Of a stretch of 64,000 bases of DNA, positions 18,975 through 27,000 are shown one piece after another; the first letter of the stretch is position 1, and every line of letters starts with the position of its first letter. Below the pieces are notes generated by a model. That model worked only from the letters and a program-made list of their open reading frames with translations, did no database searches and was not told where the DNA came from. The stretch is from contig JAGQOY010000007.1 in assembly GCA_020427005.1 (NCBI GenBank), positions 1 to 64,000 on the forward strand, read 5' to 3'. The translations under genes and the position numbers were made by a program. The stretch comes from Planctomycetales bacterium. Lineage in GTDB: Bacteria; Planctomycetota; Planctomycetia; Pirellulales; Pirellulaceae.

Positions 18975-20570
18975 ATGGCGCCAAGGAATATCTGTTACAT
19001 GTTGTGTTGGGTGTGCATGTTGGGTGGAGCTACCTGTGGTCAGACGGAGGCTGTTGACCGACCTTCGTTTCCAGGTATGCAATCCGAATGGCATGGTTTT
19101 CCGCGTTTTGATTTCGAAGTCGATGGCAAGCCAGTGTTAATTGTTGCGCCCAAGGATGTTGCAGAAGGGAGTCCATGGGTTTGGCACGGTGAGTTTTTCG
19201 GTCACAAGCCAGAGCCAGATATTGCGCTGCTGGAACGTGGTTTTCACATCGCATACATGCGGGTACCTGATTTGCTCGGTTCACCAGTCGCTGTTGCCCA
19301 TTGGAACAAGTTTTACGAAGAACTAACGGGTAGATATGGGCTAGCCAAGAAAGTCGCGCTTGTCGGCCTGAGTCGAGGTGGGTTGTATTGCTACAACTGG
19401 GCGGCCAGTAACCCTGATCAGGTTGCTTGCATCTACGGTGATGCACCGGTTTGTGATTTCAAGAGCTGGCCAGGTGGCAAAGGCAAAGGGCCAGGAAGCG
19501 GCCGCGATTGGCAGCTAGTGCTCAAAGGTTATGGATTTCAGGATGAAGCCGAGGCGCTAGCCTATGATAAGAACCCTGTCGACAATCTCCAACCACTAGC
19601 AGACGCGAAGGTACCGTTGCTGCACGTCTACGGGGATGCTGACGAAGTTGTACCATGGGACGAGAACACAGGAGTTATCGCAGAACGCTACCGCCACTTG
19701 GGAGGCTCGATCACTTTGATTGCCAAGCCTGGAGTTGGGCATCATCCGCATGGCTTGGACGATCCAGGACCGATCGTGGAGTTTATCGCCCGATATGCAT
19801 CGAATCAAACTCCAACCGCTCATCCCGTCAAAGAACTCATATTACCTGGCGAGTCGTTCTTAGTTGAAGATCGTCCTGCGTTTATTCTGTGGCCAGACGA
19901 GGCGCTGCGATCTTCACCTCAACCGTGGATCATGTATGCACCGACACTACCCGCCTATCCTGACAGTCACGAAAAGTGGATGCACGAGCAATTCACGGCG
20001 GCTGGTATAGCCGTGGCAGGAATCGATGTCGGTGAGGCCTACGGAAGTCCAAGGGGCAGAATCCTCTTTGATGCACTTTATCAAGAACTAACTCAGAGCC
20101 GAGGCTTTGCTAAAAAAGTTTGTTTGTTGGGACGCAGTCGAGGTGGTCTTTGGGTAACAAGCTGGGCAATTCACAATCCAGAGAAGGTTACAGGGATCGT
20201 GGGTGTATATCCTGTGTTTGACCTTCTGGCTTATCCAGGTTTGGAACGAGCTGCTCCGGCCTATGGTTTGTCCGTAAACGAATTGCAACAGTCGTTACTG
20301 GAGCATAATCCGATTGCCAAGATCGACGTATTGGCAAGAGCTCGCGTGCCAATTTGCATTATTCATGGCGATGAAGACAAGGTTGTGCCATTACAAGAGA
20401 ATTCAGCCAAGCTAATGGAACAATACGCTCAATCAGATGCCCAAAACGTTGCCCAGCTGATTGTCGCCCAAGGCCAAGGACACAACTTGTGGCCGGGTTT
20501 TTTCCAGTGTCAGCAACTAGTTGATTTTGCAATCGACCAAGCCCGAGCAGGTTCCCATGAGGGTAACTAA
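18975..20570 (+). CDS. tandem alpha/beta-hydrolase (two catalytic domains)
   Basis: A 531-residue protein, exported (CYMLCWVCMLGGATCGQT signal), made of two tandemly duplicated alpha/beta-hydrolase domains. Domain 1 has nucleophile elbow GLSRGG (Ser133), acid HVYGDADEVVP (near 221-223) and His in GVGHHPHG (~256). Domain 2 has GRSRGG (Ser388), IHGDEDKVVP (~466-468) and QGQGHN (His503). Both triads look complete. The halves share spacing and motifs but are clearly diverged, suggesting an old internal duplication with distinct substrates. Relatives in planctomycetes are annotated as prolyl-oligopeptidase or esterase-like; the exact reaction is unknown. A strong Shine-Dalgarno decides the start. 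Confidence 0.85.
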   Translation: MAPRNICYMLCWVCMLGGATCGQTEAVDRPSFPGMQSEWHGFPRFDFEVDGKPVLIVAPKDVAEGSPWVWHGEFFGHKPEPDIALLERGFHIAYMRVPDLLGSPVAVAHWNKFYEELTGRYGLAKKVALVGLSRGGLYCYNWAASNPDQVACIYGDAPVCDFKSWPGGKGKGPGSGRDWQLVLKGYGFQDEAEALAYDKNPVDNLQPLADAKVPLLHVYGDADEVVPWDENTGVIAERYRHLGGSITLIAKPGVGHHPHGLDDPGPIVEFIARYASNQTPTAHPVKELILPGESFLVEDRPAFILWPDEALRSSPQPWIMYAPTLPAYPDSHEKWMHEQFTAAGIAVAGIDVGEAYGSPRGRILFDALYQELTQSRGFAKKVCLLGRSRGGLWVTSWAIHNPEKVTGIVGVYPVFDLLAYPGLERAAPAYGLSVNELQQSLLEHNPIAKIDVLARARVPICIIHGDEDKVVPLQENSAKLMEQYAQSDAQNVAQLIVAQGQGHNLWPGFFQCQQLVDFAIDQARAGSHEGN

Positions 20571-20661
20571 CAAGACATGTTGAAGGTAGAGTGCAGCGTT
20601 GCCGACGATTGATTGGTCAATGCTGGGATGGACTTTTGCCCCATTGATCCCTTTGATGAAA

Positions 20662-20865
20662 TCATCTCCAGCTGGCCCCCGGTGGAGGCTGCCAATCGAG
20701 TTCGGTATAAAACATGGCCTCGACAACAATCCCCTTCTGTTCCATACGAGCGATATGCTGCTGAATACCAGGTACTTCGCTGAGCCTTGGCAAGATGATC
20801 GTCCATGTAAGACCCACCAGTGTGAACCAAAACGAGAACAACATCCATTTGCGAAGTGAAGACAT
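20662..20865 (-). CDS. small single-span membrane protein, 67 residues
   Basis: One N-terminal transmembrane helix (WMLFSFWFTLVGLTWTIIL) and a soluble tail with protein-like composition (SEVPGIQQHIARMEQKGIVV, EAMFYTELDWQPPPG). It starts 47 bp after the stop of the YeiH-type transporter on the same strand, so it is the likely last gene of that transcript and may be an accessory subunit. Family not recognised. It is preferred over the longer overlapping frames because of its clear helix and its position. Confidence 0.6.
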   Translation of the reverse strand: MSSLRKWMLFSFWFTLVGLTWTIILPRLSEVPGIQQHIARMEQKGIVVEAMFYTELDWQPPPGASWR

Positions 20866-20912
20866 TTCGGACCTTGACAGTAGTTGCGCAGTTAGCGAAC
20901 TTGCCTGTTGAT

Positions 20913-22346
20913 TTAGGTTTTAAAAACAACGCCATACATCAGGTAGGCCATTGCCAGTGTGAGAATCAGATTCAATGCTTGTCCGGATAGATACAGAATC
21001 AGTGGCTTTCCACTACGAAAATAAGGGAAGAGTTCTCGAAAATTCGTCTCGAGGCCTATGCATACAAATGCCAGGCAAAAGAGCCAACCACGAAGCCCCT
21101 TTGTGAAAGCGTCGGTTGAGGTGGAGACTCGCAATTCGCCAGCTTGGGATCCGGCGAAAAGAATCGAGCACAATATTGAGGCGGCAAGAAACCCCAACAC
21201 GAATTTTGGAAAACGTCGCCAGATTTCTGCCGGTCCTACCTGCTGCGATTGGTCGGCTGTGTCTACCCAGCGCGTCCAATAGGCCGCGACACCGAACGCG
21301 ATAATCCCGATCAAGATATTCTGGATCATCTTCACGGTAGTAGCTGTGCGGAGTCCAACGTCCCCTAAATATTCGCTCGAAGCAGAAGCTGCGACTGCGC
21401 CGGTAGAGTCAACGGTTCCTCCAATCCAAGCTCCTCCAACCACGGGGTCCAATTGAAGCGTTTCAACTGCGATGGGCATCACAATCATCAACAGGACGGT
21501 AAAGGACAAGGACAATCCTATTGCCAGGGACAACTCTTCTTTTTTGGCTCGGCAAGCCGCAGCCGTTGCGATGGCAGCGGATACCCCACACACGCTCATA
21601 TCTGCAGACACGACCATATTGAGCGAACGACTCGGGATCTTTAACACCCGTTGGCCAAAAACGTATGTTGAAATCAACACGATTGGCGTCACCACCCACG
21701 ACACAAAAATTCCTGGAACGCCTAGTGCCAAGAGACGTCCAAAAAGGACCTCAGCTCCCAATAGGACCAATCCAGTTTTGATGTACAGCTCGCCTCGCAC
21801 CGCTGGTTTGAGCCACAGTGGAGTACCACACGTATTGCAGACGATCAATCCGACCAGTAGAGCCCACAAGGCGAATTCCAAGTTGTAATTGGCAATTACG
21901 ATTTGAGAAGACAAAACATATGCCATTAGGGACATAACGAAGACTAGAGGAAAGGCTATTATGAATCGGCGAGTTGAATTGCGTTGAAGCCAAGTGGCTA
22001 CGGCGCCAATCGCAGTGCAAACTAATAGTGCACCGATGATGCTGCCCAATAGGGATTTGTCGTTTTTGTAAAATGCAAGCCCCGGATTCGCATTCCATTT
22101 ACCGGGTTTTCCTACGCAGTCCGCTAGCCAGCTTTCTGCTAGAGTCTTGGTCTCAGTGCTGGTGGGACCAGAGATGTTTTCGGGTGGTGATGTGACCTGA
22201 ACGCTAAGTAGTCCTAATATGAGGATGCATAGCCCCAGAACCACGGCGGTCCAATCTTCGGATAGACCCCGCGCACTGGGCGCCGTCTCCAATCCGCCGC
22301 TTGAAACAACATGTTTCTCGGGTTCATTTCCTAGGCTCTCAATCAT
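20913..22346 (-). CDS. YeiH/UPF0324-family putative sulfate exporter
   Basis: About 477 residues with roughly ten to eleven membrane helices. Family landmarks are VCTAIGAVATWLQR, WALLVGLIVCNT, LKPAVRGELYIKTGLVLLGA, SLNMVVSADMSVCGVSAAIA, AVETLQLDPVVGGAWIGGTVD and FVCIGLETNFRELFP. UPF0324 proteins are inner-membrane transporters suggested to export sulfate or taurine-derived sulfur anions; direct evidence is limited. It has an N-terminal extension (~40 residues) before the first helix. ATG at 22346 is used; GTG at 22361 is possible. It is the fifth gene of the same-strand run that starts with the 883-frame gene at 29.6 kb, with 48 bp to the HEAT gene. Confidence 0.85.
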   Translation of the reverse strand: MIESLGNEPEKHVVSSGGLETAPSARGLSEDWTAVVLGLCILILGLLSVQVTSPPENISGPTSTETKTLAESWLADCVGKPGKWNANPGLAFYKNDKSLLGSIIGALLVCTAIGAVATWLQRNSTRRFIIAFPLVFVMSLMAYVLSSQIVIANYNLEFALWALLVGLIVCNTCGTPLWLKPAVRGELYIKTGLVLLGAEVLFGRLLALGVPGIFVSWVVTPIVLISTYVFGQRVLKIPSRSLNMVVSADMSVCGVSAAIATAAACRAKKEELSLAIGLSLSFTVLLMIVMPIAVETLQLDPVVGGAWIGGTVDSTGAVAASASSEYLGDVGLRTATTVKMIQNILIGIIAFGVAAYWTRWVDTADQSQQVGPAEIWRRFPKFVLGFLAASILCSILFAGSQAGELRVSTSTDAFTKGLRGWLFCLAFVCIGLETNFRELFPYFRSGKPLILYLSGQALNLILTLAMAYLMYGVVFKT

Positions 22347-22409
22347 AGGTTCTGAAAACACCTTTTTTGATAAGCAATTCGTATCGTATTGCGCCGCAAG
22401 TATCTGAAA

Positions 22410-24197
22410 TTATCGCTCTCTTCTTGAATCCAGGAACGAGGATTCGCCCAATTGCGAGAGCGACCAAGCAGCGGCGTGGCCTAGTTTGAGTGGCGGCACA
22501 GGCCCTGCTGTATTCAATGGTCTGATACTCTCCTTGCAGCCGATGTAACCGAGGGCAAGTGCGGAAACATATTGCACACTGTCTGCCTCAGGCGCTATCG
22601 GATCGTTGTCAAGCATTCGCTGCGCCAGTTGTTTGGCTAACTCCAAATTCTGGCTACCTTCCCAAATGCGTCCCAAAGCCCAAATGGCACTGGTACGAGT
22701 GATCGGATTCATTTTCTGTGAATTCTTCGGCACATATAATTGCAACATTTCCTTGGCGGGCTGGTACTTGTTTCGGCCCAAGGCTTCTAAGAGGTACGCC
22801 AAGCGTAATATAATCTTGTGTTCAATCAGGTTTCCTTGGTCCAGTTTTTCAGTCCAGCCTTGACAGTACTCATGAATGGCTTGCATGATATCGGGCGAGT
22901 TGGCTAGTTCTTGCAGTGCCCATGCAGCGCGAATATGAACGTCAGGTTCAGTATGTTCGAGTAGAGCCAATAGTTGAGGACAGCGTTCTCGCTCTTCCAG
23001 TCGCACGGCGATCAGAATTGACTGTTCAATTCCCTGCCAGCTTCCGCCTTGCAGTTGGTAAGAGACAATTTCGTCAACTGCTCCCCGAAATTTTCCGGGA
23101 TCCTGTTGTGCTTTTTCAATCAGATGTTCGCGCACGGTGCGTCGCACTGTGGGGTTTTCGTCTTGAATTGCTACCGCTTGCTGACGCATATCTTCCACAG
23201 CGTCGAATTGATGCAATACATTGACGGCCGACAATCGCACATAGTGATCCCCGGAAGCCAACATGTCATTTGCATGTTCATAAGCTAACGCAAGATCGTT
23301 GCGGGCTAAATTGTCGTATGCCAAGCGCGTAGCGGGTGCCAAGCTGGATTGCAGTAAAGGTAACAATATTTGTCGTGCAGCTGAGCTGTCGTGCTCTGCA
23401 AGAAGGTAGGCTACCAACAATTCTCTCATGGGTGCGTTTGAGGTTACTATTTGCGTTGCCAGATTCTCAAGCCCGGTATGCACTTGTTTCCCGAGGGACT
23501 TGCAGCACGCCAGACGCACGGGAACTGCAGTATCTTCTTGGGTAATCCATGCAATCAGTCTCTGTTGGTCTTCGGAGCCTCCAACCTCTGCTAGCCCCTC
23601 AATGGCGACCATGAGTCCTGGGCCCTCGGATTCTAGATCATCCAGACGGGCCCTCCAGCTTGGCAGTGGCTCTTTAGAATGAACTTTAGTTGCCCACTGC
23701 TCAACAACTAATTGAATTGCAAGGTCTTGCCCTTGGACAGCTTTCCAAAGCCAAGCTGCTTCATCACTATCTGCCATTCGGCACACGGCAGAAACAAAGG
23801 CCAGGAATTCTGTGCGATCGGTTGGAGGAGAATTGACTAGCTGAGATTTCATTGCTTCAAAGGTCTCAGCGCGTCCCTCAACAATTTCAAAACTGGAAAG
23901 AAGACCCGCTCGCTGCGCTTCGCTTACACGTCGGGTTTGTGACCCAGAAGTGATGCGTTCAGGTTGTTGAAACAGTTTGGCTGTTCGCAGAGGATACGAC
24001 CAACTGCCGTCCAGTTCCGGTTCTATTTCCCAACGATGCGGCAGGAGAACTAAATCCTGAGAGGTAGCATACGATCCGATAAGCAGGGCAACGAACGTAC
24101 CCAGCCACAGGCCTTGCCGAAGGGGGCTCACATGCCTGACAAAGTAACTGCAATCTATCAGCAAATCTCGAAATAAACGTTCGTTGCGTTGATTCAT
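22410..24197 (-). CDS. HEAT-repeat protein, membrane-anchored or secreted
   Basis: A 595-residue protein: after an N-terminal hydrophobic segment (GLWLGTFVALLIGSYATS) the body is almost entirely alpha-helical repeats of HEAT/armadillo type, such as DTAVPVRLACCKSLGKQV, GDHYVRLSAVNVLHQF, HTEPDVHIRAAWALQELA, NPITRTSAIWALGRIWEG and KLGHAAAWSLSQLGESS. These form protein-binding solenoids, not enzymes. It lies 36 bp after the ABC permease and 48 bp before the YeiH gene, so it is probably a scaffold working with the ABC system at the envelope. Confidence 0.8.
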   Translation of the reverse strand: MNQRNERLFRDLLIDCSYFVRHVSPLRQGLWLGTFVALLIGSYATSQDLVLLPHRWEIEPELDGSWSYPLRTAKLFQQPERITSGSQTRRVSEAQRAGLLSSFEIVEGRAETFEAMKSQLVNSPPTDRTEFLAFVSAVCRMADSDEAAWLWKAVQGQDLAIQLVVEQWATKVHSKEPLPSWRARLDDLESEGPGLMVAIEGLAEVGGSEDQQRLIAWITQEDTAVPVRLACCKSLGKQVHTGLENLATQIVTSNAPMRELLVAYLLAEHDSSAARQILLPLLQSSLAPATRLAYDNLARNDLALAYEHANDMLASGDHYVRLSAVNVLHQFDAVEDMRQQAVAIQDENPTVRRTVREHLIEKAQQDPGKFRGAVDEIVSYQLQGGSWQGIEQSILIAVRLEERERCPQLLALLEHTEPDVHIRAAWALQELANSPDIMQAIHEYCQGWTEKLDQGNLIEHKIILRLAYLLEALGRNKYQPAKEMLQLYVPKNSQKMNPITRTSAIWALGRIWEGSQNLELAKQLAQRMLDNDPIAPEADSVQYVSALALGYIGCKESIRPLNTAGPVPPLKLGHAAAWSLSQLGESSFLDSRRER

Positions 24198-24233
24198 AGG
24201 TGCTTACTTGTGCAAACCTTGAATGGAGGAGAG

Positions 24234-25898
24234 TTAATCGGGTCGCGATAGCGACCAAATACGCAGGGCCAATATAACCGTGCAACCAGCGGCAATGGAT
24301 AGGCAAATATACCAACTCGTGGGTGCCAGATTGAATTGTTCAAATCCAGGTGTTTTCATTTCACTGAGCGCAGCCGCTGCAGGATTAATTAGCAGAACTC
24401 GTTCTACCAATACGGGACCAAACGGTTTGCCACGAGCTAACCAAATCAACAGCGTACCGGCGAACACAACCAACAACAAACCATAGCTGGTAGCTGTGGC
24501 GACTGCCGTACTTCGCGCAAAGGCACTTACCAGAGCGCTGATAGTTACCACCATTGCCACAGCTATAACCAGCGAAATAACGACATTTCCAACCTGACCA
24601 CTGATGGCCGGTTGGATGTAGCTCATCACCGAATAGCCAGGCAGAGTCGCCATTAAGACGAGCATTAGGGTCCAGAAGGCACTCATCAACTTGCCCGTCA
24701 TGATGCGCAACGCCGAAATTGGCGTTACCCGCAATAACTGCCAGCCACCGCTCTCGATCTCTGAAGCAATCAGGTTCGCGCCCAGGCTTGGGCCAACTAG
24801 CAGCAGTAGCGCCATTTGCATCAGAACTAATGGTCCGGCTATTCTTTCAACGCCCCAGTTGACGGTGCCTGATGCAGCTACCACAGTCAACAGCAGCGAG
24901 ATGATCGCGCAGACGGATATCAATCGAATTAGCCAGTGGAGTCGACCAAACTTGCGAGTCCGAAATTCCTTGACCATGACGGGATTCAACCACCAAGGAA
25001 TTCCCGCCTTGCGCTTGTTAGGATCTACCAAGTAGTTCAGTCTGCGACGCGCGCCTCCAGTGTCGCCAGTGATTACCTTGCCAGTGGGTCGTGCTCGATC
25101 CAACAAAATGGGATCTAGCAACCTTAGTGTTGACCAAGCCAGGAGAGCCGTAATGGCAGCGCTAGCCACTAAGAAGTCGACCCAGCCCGTGCTGATGCCT
25201 ATGGTGGCAGCCGCCCCTTGTGATCCGGTTATCTGCTGCAGGGCCGACATGGGAGAAATTGCAGTAAGCCAATGGGCTATCAGACCCGCTAGGCCAGATA
25301 AATTGCCCACAAATACCAACGGGCCAACCGATAGTACTGCCAGCGCGAGTATGGCGGCATAGGTCCAACGCAAACTTGCATCAGTTGACGAGGCACGGAT
25401 GCTAATCCACAGTCCCACGGCAGAATATTGTACTGCCATGACGAGAAGTACAATTGCCAATGGCAGAATGTGGTTGCGAATGGAAATGCCTCCCATGGCC
25501 ACGCAGGCCGCTAAGGCAGGCAAACTAACACTCATCAAGATGAGAGCTAACAATACGTTGCTGGCTAATTTTCCCAGATATATTTCCAACGGGCTCTTGG
25601 GAGAATTCAAAAGCAGAGCCAAGGTACCTTTCTTACGCTCTGCCACGAGAGAGGTCGCGGGAAAGGCTGGAACTAGCATCATCACGGCCAGCGTCAGGGC
25701 AAACGCAAGCGGCCTGAAAACTAGCATCGCACCTTGGCTGACGATATCGATACGAGCATCTGTTGGCCAACGTAATAGGACTAAAATGCAACTCACCAAG
25801 GCCACGGCAATCAAGGATGCCATCATCTTCCATGACCTCAATCGGCTGAGCAGTTCCCGAAAAAAAATAGGATTTGCAAGAATATTAAGCTGCTGCAT
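24234..25898 (-). CDS. ABC-2 type transporter permease, duplicated
   Basis: About 554 residues with twelve or so predicted membrane helices in two similar halves. Each half starts with a cytosolic elbow (NPIFFRELLSRLRSWKMM; NPVMVKEFRTRKFGRLHW) followed by several helices. The pattern ERKKGTLALLLNSPKSPLEIY and its partner EIESGGWQLLRVTPISALRIM is diagnostic of ABC-2/NatB/Gld-type permeases. It is the membrane partner of the ATPase 69 bp upstream. ATG at 25898 (MQQLNILANPIFF) is chosen because the upstream part is not conserved in style. The substrate is unknown. Confidence 0.88.
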   Translation of the reverse strand: MQQLNILANPIFFRELLSRLRSWKMMASLIAVALVSCILVLLRWPTDARIDIVSQGAMLVFRPLAFALTLAVMMLVPAFPATSLVAERKKGTLALLLNSPKSPLEIYLGKLASNVLLALILMSVSLPALAACVAMGGISIRNHILPLAIVLLVMAVQYSAVGLWISIRASSTDASLRWTYAAILALAVLSVGPLVFVGNLSGLAGLIAHWLTAISPMSALQQITGSQGAAATIGISTGWVDFLVASAAITALLAWSTLRLLDPILLDRARPTGKVITGDTGGARRRLNYLVDPNKRKAGIPWWLNPVMVKEFRTRKFGRLHWLIRLISVCAIISLLLTVVAASGTVNWGVERIAGPLVLMQMALLLLVGPSLGANLIASEIESGGWQLLRVTPISALRIMTGKLMSAFWTLMLVLMATLPGYSVMSYIQPAISGQVGNVVISLVIAVAMVVTISALVSAFARSTAVATATSYGLLLVVFAGTLLIWLARGKPFGPVLVERVLLINPAAAALSEMKTPGFEQFNLAPTSWYICLSIAAGCTVILALRIWSLSRPD

Positions 25899-25967
25899 AT
25901 ATTGTTTTTCAAAATGTTTTACTGCAGGAAGGTATTCAGTGCCAAACAACTGAGAAGATCTTAACGG

Positions 25968-26936
25968 CTAACTCTTCGCGTCAGCCTCTTCTCGAGTTAC
26001 AAACAGGAATGCATCTTCAAGGTCTCCAACAACTTCACGAAACTGAGCTACCTGGACACCAGAGGACACGAGTTTGCCCAATACACTGGCCAATTCATGT
26101 TCACTCTCACTGGTTGGGAAACGCACGGTTCGTTCTTGTTCACTGAGAGAAATATCTTTGACTTGCAATGTCTCCTGCAAAAGATTAGCAGCATTGCGTA
26201 CGTCCTCTTGGGCAACCAGCTGAACTTCGTAACTACGCATTGGACATAGGTCGCGCATTACCTCATCAAGCTTGCCGAAGGCGCGCAACTTGCCGCCCGT
26301 GATAATGGCCACGGTATCACAGATGCGAGCGAGTTCTGGCAGGATGTGACTGGTCACAATCAGCGTTTTTCCCTCAGCGGCCAACCTGAGCAAGATCTCG
26401 CGCATCTCAATCCGAGCTTTGGGATCCAAACCATTCGCTGGTTCATCTAGGATTAGCACTTCCGGATCATGCAACAATGTTCGCGCGATTCCTACCCTTT
26501 GTTGCATGCCATGGCTGAGGCTTTCGACGAACTTATCTTGCATATAGGTCGCGTTAGTGATTTCCAGAACTTCTTCTATCCGCTTGCGCCTTTGAGCGCC
26601 TGCGATGCCAAATACCGCACCGAAGAAGTCGAGATACTCTCGGACTCGCATGTTGTCGTAGGAACCAAATCGATCCGGCATGTAACCAACCAGGTGCTTG
26701 ATCTTAGCAGCTTGCTCACTGCAATTTACGCCAGCTATATGAGCTGAGCCGGACGTGGGTCGCGAGAGACCTACCAGGATCTTGATGGTGGTCGTTTTGC
26801 CTGCTCCATTCGGACCTATAAATCCAAGAATCTGCCCACGATCAACGTGAATCGTCAAATCGTCAAGCGCTGTAAAGTCACCGTACCGTTTGCACAGATT
26901 CGTCGTTTGCAATACAGGAGAAGAGTCGTTGCCCAT
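25968..26936 (-). CDS. ABC transporter ATP-binding protein
   Basis: A 322-residue ATPase with complete motifs: Walker A GPNGAGKTTT, signature LSHGMQQRV, Walker B VLILDEPANGLDP and switch His in IVTSHILPELA. The C-terminal extension (~230-322) is typical of the CcmA/NatA/GldA group that pairs with ABC-2 permeases. The permease follows 69 bp downstream; the large secreted/membrane protein lies 64 bp upstream. Drives export, or assembly at the membrane, of an unknown substrate. Confidence 0.95.
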   Translation of the reverse strand: MGNDSSPVLQTTNLCKRYGDFTALDDLTIHVDRGQILGFIGPNGAGKTTTIKILVGLSRPTSGSAHIAGVNCSEQAAKIKHLVGYMPDRFGSYDNMRVREYLDFFGAVFGIAGAQRRKRIEEVLEITNATYMQDKFVESLSHGMQQRVGIARTLLHDPEVLILDEPANGLDPKARIEMREILLRLAAEGKTLIVTSHILPELARICDTVAIITGGKLRAFGKLDEVMRDLCPMRSYEVQLVAQEDVRNAANLLQETLQVKDISLSEQERTVRFPTSESEHELASVLGKLVSSGVQVAQFREVVGDLEDAFLFVTREEADAKS

Positions 26937-27000
26937 CGCTAATTCACAGTTGAAAGTGTTCGTAGAAGAAATAGATTGATAAACTACCAGTTGCTAATGA

